51,165 bases of DNA from Gammaproteobacteria bacterium (GTDB taxonomy: Bacteria > Pseudomonadota > Gammaproteobacteria > Tenderiales > Tenderiaceae), in NCBI GenBank assembly GCA_024277755.1, contig JAJRUN010000067.1, positions 1 to 51,165 on the forward strand, written 5' to 3'. Position 1 is the stretch's first letter, and every line of letters begins with the position of its first letter. The translations under genes and the position numbers were made by a program. A model generated the notes under the pieces. That model had not been told where the DNA came from, did not search any database, and saw only the letters and a list, made by a program, of their open reading frames with translations. Below are positions 8,603 through 15,772 of this stretch, in pieces.

Positions 8603-8974
8603 TCACCAGCGGCTGCCAATGCTGACGTAGAAAAATGGGCGCACCTCCACATCGATAGCTTTGTTTGAATCCTCTGGAAACTCCAGAGACACAGCGCCAA
8701 TGCTAAGGTTAAGTTCGTCCCGTTTGGGTGAGCCTATGTTCATGGCTACGTTGATACGATCATCAGCTGATTGAACTTGTTCAAAACGGGATTTGTATTG
8801 CCGGGAATTGAATGCAAAGTTGAGGCTGCTGGGTTGTTTTTGTCCAGCGTTTTTTAACTGGGTCAGGTGTGAGTGTTGAGTATTTTCTGAGAATGAAGCA
8901 GGTTCTGCCTGGACTGGATTGATCAAGCTTAGGCCGATAAGAGAGGCGGCGATTTGGTATTTTTTAATATACAT
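8603..8974 (-). CDS. Small secreted protein of unknown function
   Basis: I do not recognise this 123-residue protein. ATG at 8974 is preferred over an upstream TTG at 9004 because AAGGG lies just before it and the product then begins with a clean signal peptide (MYIKKYQIAASLIGLSLINP, cleavage probably after PVQA near residue 23). The mature part is polar, then has an amphipathic beta-rich C-terminus (LNLSIGAVSLEFP, FFYVSIGSRW) ending in Trp. Alternating strands and a terminal aromatic residue recall outer-membrane proteins, but it is too short to be a usual barrel. It converges on dbpA with a 50-bp gap. Confidence 0.65.
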   Translation of the reverse strand: MYIKKYQIAASLIGLSLINPVQAEPASFSENTQHSHLTQLKNAGQKQPSSLNFAFNSRQYKSRFEQVQSADDRINVAMNIGSPKRDELNLSIGAVSLEFPEDSNKAIDVEVRPFFYVSIGSRW

Positions 8975-9319
8975 TCTTATCCCTTGGCTTTGTGTTTTGC
9001 TCAATGTTTATTGAGGGCTGTACTGTTCTCGATTATGCGTAATATTTCAGCGCCTGGCCGTGCCTCAGGTCACAATTTAGCCATTTTTCGTCAACGCATC
9101 GGCCGATAGAGTTGTATCGGCATAAGCGGTGGTGTCCTTTAGCCGGTTGTTGAAATTATACTCAGATGGCACGCGGGGCGTTAAAATCCGTCTCATACCC
9201 AAAGCGCGGGCACAAAAAATGCTCATTTATTACCCATAAACTGCGCTTGTTCACCAGGTTTTCCTTGCTTTGCGCTCACCTGAGCGAACTTCAACAGTCT
9301 GTAGCTAAACAGTCGCGAG
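8975..9319. other. Non-coding gap with a hairpin and a possible intergenic repeat
   Basis: This 345-bp gap has no convincing gene. A perfect 7-bp stem (9102-9108 with 9115-9121) has no T tract. The stretch 9166-9319 is open in one plus-strand frame, but the putative peptide is rich in Lys, Arg, Ser and Cys and looks like translated non-coding DNA. It may be a conserved intergenic element. Confidence 0.4.
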
Positions 9320-10639
9320 TTACAACTTTTCCTTCTTGGCAATTTTTGACACTTTCCAAGGTGTCCACGGGTCATGGTATGAGACCTTGTGTATAAACTC
9401 CATTAAGTAGGCATAGGTGCGGACTATCCTCAAAAACAGACCGGTGTAAATGGGCATCAGGGGAATGAAAGCGATCAGCTTTAGCTCTGTTTTGGTGAGT
9501 TTATCTTTAATTACCAGACAGCCGACGACGAATTGCAACAGGTTGGCCATGGTGTATAGCAGGTAGTTGATGAAAAATATCACTGGAATCCATTGGGCGC
9601 TGAAGATTATGATTTGGATAATGTATATCCACCATTTCAGGTTAAGTAGCAGGTTGAAGAAGATATTTTCAAAGGATGAAATAAAGTTTACGGCGATAAA
9701 AGACTTGCTGGGCAGGAAGATGTCTTTGTGCTTGCGGACACGAAAGCGCACCATGGAACGGTCCCAACGAAAGCGTTGTCTTGCCAGTTTTGAAAAGTTG
9801 ATCGGTACGTTGGTGTAGCAGACGGCCTCCGGTTCGTGGATGACACGGTAACCCAGTTTGCGAATCTTCAGGGTGATATCGCCATCCAGTCCCGGGCCTA
9901 CGTCCCAGCCGTAAATACGCTCCAGTACGTCACGCTTGAATGCGCCATGGGCACCAGCAATAATTCTTAAAATGCCGAGGTTGGATGATACTGTGCGACC
10001 GATGGTAATTGATTTGAGGTACTCAAACGCTTGCAGGCTGGTGGCCAGGCTTGCCTCGGTATTGGCGACACGAACATCGCCACCCACTGCACCAATGTTG
10101 GCATCGAGAATAAAGGGCAGGATGATTGTTTCAATGGTGTCGTGTGCCAGGTGCGAGTCGGCATCAATGTGGACAATGTATTTGCCTTTGGAATAACGCA
10201 GTGCGGTGTTTGCCGCCGAAGCTTTGCCGCCGCGAACATTGTTGCGGATGAAACGGTTTATTTTGCCTTCTTTTTCGAGCTTGCGGCAGATATTTGGTGT
10301 GTCGTCATCTGAGCCGTCGTCGACAATAACCAATTCAATATTGCTATAGGTTTGATGCTGCAGTGATTCTGCCAGTTTTGGAATGTGGCGTCCTTCATTT
10401 TTTCCGGGAACAATAACCGAGACCAGTGGCTTTTCTTTGAAAAGTCTGGCTCTGGCGCGTGTGCGCAGGGCTTTGTCACGAATACGTTTTGGCATGTGAT
10501 AGACGAGGATAATAATATCCGCCAGCACGTAGCGGATAATGTAGATAAAGAAAAAGGGCCAAAAATAGGCGATAACCTTCCAGAAGGTTAGCTGCTCGAT
10601 AAAATCAAGTGCTGTGTCGATCAACATGACTCTTCTCAT
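9320..10639 (-). CDS. Family 2 processive glycosyltransferase (exopolysaccharide synthase)
   Basis: This predicted inner-membrane polysaccharide synthase belongs to the PgaC/hyaluronan/cellulose synthase class. Two N-terminal membrane segments (about 18-50) precede a cytoplasmic GT-A domain (about 70-300) with VIVDDGSDDD (105-113), HIDADS (157-162), a GLDGD acidic motif (250-254) and the processivity motif QRFRW (288-292). Several C-terminal membrane segments (about 320-420) probably form the channel. It is last in a four-gene operon and overlaps the zinc-ribbon/GGDEF gene by 35 bp. A second ATG at 10627, preceded by purine-rich GAGAAGAG, is an equally possible start and would shorten the protein by four residues. 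The polymer cannot be predicted. Confidence 0.88.
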   Translation of the reverse strand: MRRVMLIDTALDFIEQLTFWKVIAYFWPFFFIYIIRYVLADIIILVYHMPKRIRDKALRTRARARLFKEKPLVSVIVPGKNEGRHIPKLAESLQHQTYSNIELVIVDDGSDDDTPNICRKLEKEGKINRFIRNNVRGGKASAANTALRYSKGKYIVHIDADSHLAHDTIETIILPFILDANIGAVGGDVRVANTEASLATSLQAFEYLKSITIGRTVSSNLGILRIIAGAHGAFKRDVLERIYGWDVGPGLDGDITLKIRKLGYRVIHEPEAVCYTNVPINFSKLARQRFRWDRSMVRFRVRKHKDIFLPSKSFIAVNFISSFENIFFNLLLNLKWWIYIIQIIIFSAQWIPVIFFINYLLYTMANLLQFVVGCLVIKDKLTKTELKLIAFIPLMPIYTGLFLRIVRTYAYLMEFIHKVSYHDPWTPWKVSKIAKKEKL

Positions 10640-12026
10640 GCAGGAATGTGTCCAGTAGAGCGGTCACATCCATATTGGCGGCTATCTGCTCAATATGTGT
10701 ATCAAAGGCAGGTGTGATGTCCAGGTTGCTCTTCATCAGTTCGGTGACACCCTGCTGAAGTCGTTCCAGGGCCCGTTCGGCATTGTTGGCGCTGGTTTCC
10801 GTCATCAAGATCAGGAACAGGGTTTCATTGATGGCGGTAATAACATCTGATGTTCTGAGGATGGATTTGAATACTGCGCTTAACTCATGAAATACATCCT
10901 TGGCTTTGTCGCCGAGCTTGATATAAATTTCATCCAGTTCGTTGATGTTGACCAACACTAGGGAGGTTGTGCTTAGTTTATAACGGCTGATGCGTGCGCT
11001 TTCGAGTTTCAGGTACTCCTTGAAGACGGCTTCGCTGGTGAGTTTTAGATCGGTGCTGAGTATGTTGCTGAATAGGCTTTCCATGCCGTAGACCGCAGCA
11101 TTCTGGCCTAACGATGTGACATTATAGTGCTCAATGGTGCGATTGATTTGATCCTCAGGCGATGTGGTGTGGCCACAGTTGTAGCAACTGCAAATGACTT
11201 CAGGATCTTGGAAAACGTGTGTGCAATCGTTGCAATGGTAAATGATTGACGGTTTATCATAGTCGACGCCAATGTGGCGCAGTTGCTGTTCACATTTGGG
11301 ACAGCTCAGGTGATTGCCAATCTGAAACTCAGATAGCTCGCCGGTATAGGCACATTTGAAATGGTGTACCAGCTCGTCAATTTTAAGGTTGCCTGAATTG
11401 CAGTGTGGGCACTGCTCTTCAAAGTTGAGAAAGGCACTTTGGCATGAGCTGCAAAAATAGGCTTGCTTAAAGAATCGCCCTTGAAGCAGTCGCTGCCCCT
11501 TTAGATATTGAAGTGTTTCTATGGTGCCAATATCGCGGATAGCAAACAACGGCTCTAATACCGGGTATAGAAAACCATGAGGGTCACTGCTGGTCATTAT
11601 CGGGCTGAACTCTTTGCTGCGGCTGGCCATGAACCTAAGCACGCGAAGCGCGATATTTCGATCTGTCGAGCCATCGGCAGCGGGTAAATTTTCTATCCAG
11701 TGGTTGATGGGATGGAAGCTGGAAAGCAGTTTTTTTGCATATTCATTGTCAAACTCATCTTTCAACAGGGTTCTGTCAGATTGACTGGGCGCTGCGTTGC
11801 GGGGTTTGTCGGACACCAGACTAACAATGGGACGTAAGTAGATAAGCGGGTTCTGCGAGGCGCGAATTGTGTGCTGAGTGTTTGGCAGGTCTTCATCATC
11901 GCCATCAAGTACCCAGTAGGCGACATTACTGGCGTCAAATGATTCCAGTGCGTTTAATTCAATTGTGGTCATGAATTGAGGTGCTCGTGTAGCACCGGGG
12001 CTAACGATGTAATAGGCTTGCTTCAT
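10605..12026 (-). CDS. TackOD1-like zinc-ribbon protein with degenerate GGDEF domain
   Basis: The 473-residue product has no membrane segment. The middle (about 190-290) holds twelve cysteines at 192, 195, 206, 209, 225, 242, 245, 265, 268, 279, 281 and 284, mostly in CxxC pairs, as in zinc ribbons of the TackOD1 type. The C-terminal part (about 335-450) follows a GGDEF fold (LVNINELDEIYIKLGDKAKD, then VFHELSAVFKSIL), but the active-site position reads NETLF instead of GGDEF. RTSD at 391-394 stands exactly five residues before that position, where canonical proteins have the inhibitory c-di-GMP site RxxD. I infer a catalytically dead c-di-GMP receptor, by analogy with PelD. It overlaps the HlyD gene by 4 bp. 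Confidence 0.75.
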   Translation of the reverse strand: MKQAYYIVSPGATRAPQFMTTIELNALESFDASNVAYWVLDGDDEDLPNTQHTIRASQNPLIYLRPIVSLVSDKPRNAAPSQSDRTLLKDEFDNEYAKKLLSSFHPINHWIENLPAADGSTDRNIALRVLRFMASRSKEFSPIMTSSDPHGFLYPVLEPLFAIRDIGTIETLQYLKGQRLLQGRFFKQAYFCSSCQSAFLNFEEQCPHCNSGNLKIDELVHHFKCAYTGELSEFQIGNHLSCPKCEQQLRHIGVDYDKPSIIYHCNDCTHVFQDPEVICSCYNCGHTTSPEDQINRTIEHYNVTSLGQNAAVYGMESLFSNILSTDLKLTSEAVFKEYLKLESARISRYKLSTTSLVLVNINELDEIYIKLGDKAKDVFHELSAVFKSILRTSDVITAINETLFLILMTETSANNAERALERLQQGVTELMKSNLDITPAFDTHIEQIAANMDVTALLDTFLHEKSHVDRHST

Positions 12027-12994
12027 AGCGTGCTACCTTTGACTTTGACCTGTAGTTGTTCAAATTCGCTCCATTGCGCATAGGCCTCATCAGAGGTGGG
12101 GATAATTTTTGCAATGACCTCGCCTTCTTTGGCGCCGGGGATTTTTGATGTTTTAGTCACGGAGTGGGTGGATACAACTTTTCCGCTGCTGATGCTGCCA
12201 TCGGGCAGGATGATTTCAAGTACCGGTTTGGCCATCAGTTGGCGTAGCTCATCTTTATGGAAGGCTGCATGGATGTAGACCGTTGCGTCATTACTCACCA
12301 GTGTGGCGATCGCGCCGTTACGGGCAGCGACTTCATACAGGTTGATATGCAATTGATGAATGCGGCCACTAATAGGGCTGAATATCTGTTTGTCTTCACA
12401 AACGCTAGAGCTTTCCTGCTTTGCCCGTTTGACTTTGTGGCGGAAATAGTTGTTCTTTTGCGCATCGATTTCGCGCGTCAGCCTGATAATATGGTGCTTC
12501 AGTTTTTCGATATCACGTTTGGCGAGATCACGCGCACGGTTGTATTCTTTGTCGATTTCAAGCGCTCTGCGAATGACCCTGTCATCGATTTGCTGAGTTT
12601 TGAAAGCCAGTTCTTCGTTAAGTGATTTCAGTTTGGCGCGGTTAAGGTGGATTTCGAATTCAAGGTCGTCACCACGGTTGTCTATTTTTTTCGTGCAGAC
12701 CTTGCTCGATTCAATAATTGCAATCAGGTCGCCAGCTTTGATCTGCTGGCCTGCGTTAATGGGAAGTTGAATGACCCGTCCGGCCAGGGGGGTGCTTATG
12801 GCTAAGGTGTCTATTTCAATGTAGCCACGACCCTCATAGCTGAAGTGGCGCATACCAAGGGTATAGATCAGGTAGGAAATGATGAAGATCAGAAACCCGA
12901 AATAGAGCAGGCGGGTGATAGAAGGTGCGGTCTTCTTTGGTGGCACCCCTTCATCACCGGTGGTAATGACGCTTTGGCGGTTACGGATTCTCAT
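12023..12994 (-). CDS. HlyD-family periplasmic adaptor (membrane fusion protein)
   Basis: The 323-residue product has a short cytoplasmic N-terminus, one membrane helix (about 28-48), and a first half-lipoyl segment (STPLAGRVIQLPINAGQQIKAG, split as STPLAGRVIQLP and INAGQQIKAG). A charged coiled coil (about 85-165) and a second half-lipoyl segment (FSPISGRIHQLHINLYE) follow, then a beta domain ending in KVKGSTL. Adaptors of this type link an inner-membrane pump or synthase to a TolC-like exit duct. It overlaps the upstream TolC-like gene by 14 bp and the downstream gene by 4 bp (ATGA). No ABC or MFS pump lies nearby, so the glycosyltransferase is the likely inner-membrane partner, as with Alg44 or BgsB. 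Confidence 0.85.
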   Translation of the reverse strand: MRIRNRQSVITTGDEGVPPKKTAPSITRLLYFGFLIFIISYLIYTLGMRHFSYEGRGYIEIDTLAISTPLAGRVIQLPINAGQQIKAGDLIAIIESSKVCTKKIDNRGDDLEFEIHLNRAKLKSLNEELAFKTQQIDDRVIRRALEIDKEYNRARDLAKRDIEKLKHHIIRLTREIDAQKNNYFRHKVKRAKQESSSVCEDKQIFSPISGRIHQLHINLYEVAARNGAIATLVSNDATVYIHAAFHKDELRQLMAKPVLEIILPDGSISSGKVVSTHSVTKTSKIPGAKEGEVIAKIIPTSDEAYAQWSEFEQLQVKVKGSTL

Positions 12995-15014
12995 TGTTTT
13001 CTCCGCCTGTGTAGTCTGACAGTTTGTGCAGGCCGAAGTTTTTAATTGCCAGCTCTTCGTTGATATATTCCAGGTTTTTTTCTAGCGCCCATTCATCCGG
13101 ATAGTCAACGATGCGCTGTACCAGTGTCACTTTGGTATCAGCCAGCAATGGCAGCAGACGTGACAGACGTTTCACATGGGTTTTGGGGTTAGCCGTTTCG
13201 TAACTCATGATGTAGGCTCGATCGACTAATTTGGCGATCTGCTGGTAAGTCTCGTCCGGCCAATGGGTGGGCAGCGCGACGCTCAGTTGACCAAGCGGAG
13301 TCGCTCGGCGCAGCTGGGTTAGCATATCCAGATACAATTGCAAATATTTTTCTTTGTTGTCTTGATAGCCGGGCAAGGTGTGTGGCTCTATATCCAAATG
13401 GACGCGACCTGTTTTCGCCATCGCTATGGCGGTTTTTATTTCGGCACGGCTGCTGTTTTCAGGAAAAATCCACTGGTTATTGGACAGCAGCATTTCAACT
13501 TTTATTTGTTCTCCGTCAGCCAGGTTGATAAAACGCGTCAGTTTGTCCGTATTTGTTTTGTTGCCTGCCGAGATGATGGCGCGCTCAATGCCTTTCGTTT
13601 TTAAAATATTGATCAAGGTTGGGTTGTCGGTGTTGTTGAAACCATTTGACCAGATATAAATCGCCCGTGTGCCTACACGACTGCGATAACTGTCTGTTTT
13701 GACCGAGGCACGATAGATATATTCGCGGCTATAGGGCAGGTGGGCGGTGTGAAATATTTCATTCACCCGGCGATAAAGCTCTTCTTTTGCTTTGATGAGT
13801 TCAATGGCGGCAGACAGTTGGCTGCGCATATGAATAATGATTAGCGCCGGGTTGATGGTTTCACCCAGTGCCTTTTTAGCCAGGGTGCGACGCAGACGTT
13901 CTTTGGCGATCATATAGCGGTATTGCTGCGTGATGGTGCGCTCTTTCTGTTCAGTCAGACCGTTATAGACAGTGCGTGTGCGACTCAACCGTTCCCACAG
14001 GACATAACGTGCTTGCTGTTCAAATGAGTTGGCTTGAGTGGTGTAACGTTCGGTATTAATCTTTTGTTTTTCGAGTGGCACAATGAAACGGAAACCGATG
14101 GCGGTGTCATCGTTGCCATTATTCTCTATATCCAGATCCTGGCGCAGAAAAAGACGAAATGTATTTGGATGATCTGCCTGAGTACGTTGTCGTGATTCTT
14201 TGAGTTCAAGTGAGGCGATGGCCTGAGGTAATTTGTCATTGCGAATCGCTTCGGAGAGAGCGGCCATATCCAAGTCAATGATGGGCGGGTTGATCAGTTG
14301 GCTGATATGTTTATCAAAGCTTGGATCACCGTGAAGGTAATTGAGTTCGCTATGCAGTACACGTGCATCAGCTTCGGCTTCCAGGGCATCATCAAGCTGG
14401 CTCCAGCCTTTGAAATAGGCGCGTCGCTCAATACTGTTAACCTGTTGCATCAATTCCAGTTTGAGTTGAATCAAAGCTGCCCGTGTACCGCTAAAGATGC
14501 GGCTGATGTTGTAGCGCTGGCAGCGGGTATTGGCACTTAGCCTGTCATGGCGTTGTTTGAGCTCTGTCAAAAGGGCGCGTATCTCAAGAGCATCAACGCG
14601 ATCACGATTTTCAAAATAACCATTTTTGAGTAGATCCCAGTCAAGCTCCAGGTAGGCGCTGGAGTCACCGTCATCATCGATGACTGTGCGATTGGTGTAG
14701 CCGCCGCGCAGGGTGAGCCCCGTGCGCTTGCCATAGTCACGGGCTTCTGCACGCAGCACTTTCGAACGGTGAGTTTCCGGGGCGGGAAAATCGCAATTCG
14801 ATTCGAAAATAGAGTGAGCAGCCTCTATTTTTTTCGGTTCTTGCATAAGCCGGTTATGCCTCTCATGCAGGTTGTTGATGAGTTGCAATAGTCGCTGCTC
14901 TTCGCTGAGAGGCGGTTCCTGGCTGATGGCCAGGCTTGAACCGACGGCAAGCATTATGCCTATGAGTGTGGTTAGCAATGAGGACTTCGTTGAAATTCTT
15001 TTCACACTAATCAA
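12981..15014 (-). CDS. TolC-like outer-membrane protein fused to a glycoside-hydrolase-like domain
   Basis: The 677-residue product begins with a signal peptide (about residues 1-30, ending SSLAISQ). Residues about 35-430 are long helical, charged segments interrupted by strand-like parts (GLTLRGGYTNRTV, TFRLFLRQDLDI, AIGFRFIVPL), the pattern of TolC/outer-membrane efflux proteins. From about residue 440 a different domain starts (RAIYIWSNGF). It has HLDIEPH near residue 540 and AYIMSYET near residue 610, resembling the acidic and Tyr motifs of GH18-like TIM barrels. It is first in a four-gene overlapping operon. The start is TTG 15014 or GTG 15005; the GTG is better spaced from GGA. The fusion suggests a duct with a polymer-trimming domain, which is inference. 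Confidence 0.75.
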   Translation of the reverse strand: MISVKRISTKSSLLTTLIGIMLAVGSSLAISQEPPLSEEQRLLQLINNLHERHNRLMQEPKKIEAAHSIFESNCDFPAPETHRSKVLRAEARDYGKRTGLTLRGGYTNRTVIDDDGDSSAYLELDWDLLKNGYFENRDRVDALEIRALLTELKQRHDRLSANTRCQRYNISRIFSGTRAALIQLKLELMQQVNSIERRAYFKGWSQLDDALEAEADARVLHSELNYLHGDPSFDKHISQLINPPIIDLDMAALSEAIRNDKLPQAIASLELKESRQRTQADHPNTFRLFLRQDLDIENNGNDDTAIGFRFIVPLEKQKINTERYTTQANSFEQQARYVLWERLSRTRTVYNGLTEQKERTITQQYRYMIAKERLRRTLAKKALGETINPALIIIHMRSQLSAAIELIKAKEELYRRVNEIFHTAHLPYSREYIYRASVKTDSYRSRVGTRAIYIWSNGFNNTDNPTLINILKTKGIERAIISAGNKTNTDKLTRFINLADGEQIKVEMLLSNNQWIFPENSSRAEIKTAIAMAKTGRVHLDIEPHTLPGYQDNKEKYLQLYLDMLTQLRRATPLGQLSVALPTHWPDETYQQIAKLVDRAYIMSYETANPKTHVKRLSRLLPLLADTKVTLVQRIVDYPDEWALEKNLEYINEELAIKNFGLHKLSDYTGGENNENP

Positions 15015-15180
15015 TCCGTTGAATTAATGGATGCCCATAAGCAGGTCGTGACTTTATAACGAATGTAACGGCTCATATAAACAATGATTTAGGGATGATT
15101 TGTAATGAAATGTGAAACTTGGTTTTGAGGGGGCGGGTTACTGTATTTAGCGGGTGGAAAGGTAGGTTTTTTGCGGCGAA

Positions 15181-15768
15181 CTAATCGGGTTTACAGCACA
15201 TTTTGGGTTTTAGTATCAGTGCGGCAAGGGCACCACTGATCGCGCCGTAAAGATGTGAATCGACCACCACCGGGCCGCCAGCCATGTCGGCAGAGCCGGG
15301 TAAAGCGCCGATGCTTTGTTCCCAAAGCAGTTTGCCAGCGATGGCTGCCAGCAGGATGGCTTCGCGTCGATCGCCGCGACGAATAGCACCTATTGCACCG
15401 GCAACAAACAGGCCGTGTAATACGCCGGACAGGCCGACATACCAGACCAGCTCTGGATTGAGGAATATTAGTCCCAGGCTGACCGATAGACTGCTGATAA
15501 GAGAGATTAACCACCATTGCCAGTTTGAAAAAAAGCGCCAGAACAGTCCCCATATCAGCCCCAGCCCTAGCAGGTTCATTAATGTGTGTGACCAGCCTAA
15601 ATGAACCAGGTTGGCACTGATCAGTCGCCATATCTCGCCAGTCTTTATATTGGCAACCTGATAACGCAATAGTTCGGTCATGCTGCTGCCTGCGATGGCC
15701 AGTAATAATGCAGCCAGTGCCAAGGCCAGCGGTAGGCTGTGTTGTCGAAAAAACGTTCTATTGAACAT
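15181..15768 (-). CDS. rrtA: Rhombosortase-like rhomboid intramembrane protease
   Basis: From ATG 15768 the product has 195 residues with about six membrane segments. It shows the rhomboid features GEIWRLISANLVHLGWSHTLMN (split as GEIWRLISANLV and HLGWSHTLMN), the catalytic Ser in YVGLSGVLHGL and the catalytic His in VVVDSHLYGAISG. WYVGLSGVLHG and the VVVDxHLYG ending are characteristic of rhombosortases, which process GlyGly-CTERM proteins. No GlyGly-CTERM protein is seen in this window. The gene follows glnD after 4 bp. An upstream extension of the frame overlaps glnD and reads as nonsense, so ATG 15768 is preferred although its ribosome-binding site is weak. Confidence 0.8.
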   Translation of the reverse strand: MFNRTFFRQHSLPLALALAALLLAIAGSSMTELLRYQVANIKTGEIWRLISANLVHLGWSHTLMNLLGLGLIWGLFWRFFSNWQWWLISLISSLSVSLGLIFLNPELVWYVGLSGVLHGLFVAGAIGAIRRGDRREAILLAAIAGKLLWEQSIGALPGSADMAGGPVVVDSHLYGAISGALAALILKPKMCCKPD

Positions 15769-15772
15769 TTGT

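Noticed and set aside
9102-9121. GCCGATA as a sigma-28 -10 element
   Set aside because: No TAAA-like box lies 15 bp upstream and no gene follows on the plus strand; the string is one arm of a hairpin.
9166-9396. 76-residue plus-strand ORF
   Set aside because: It overlaps the end of the glycosyltransferase gene, has no ribosome-binding site and has an improbable composition.
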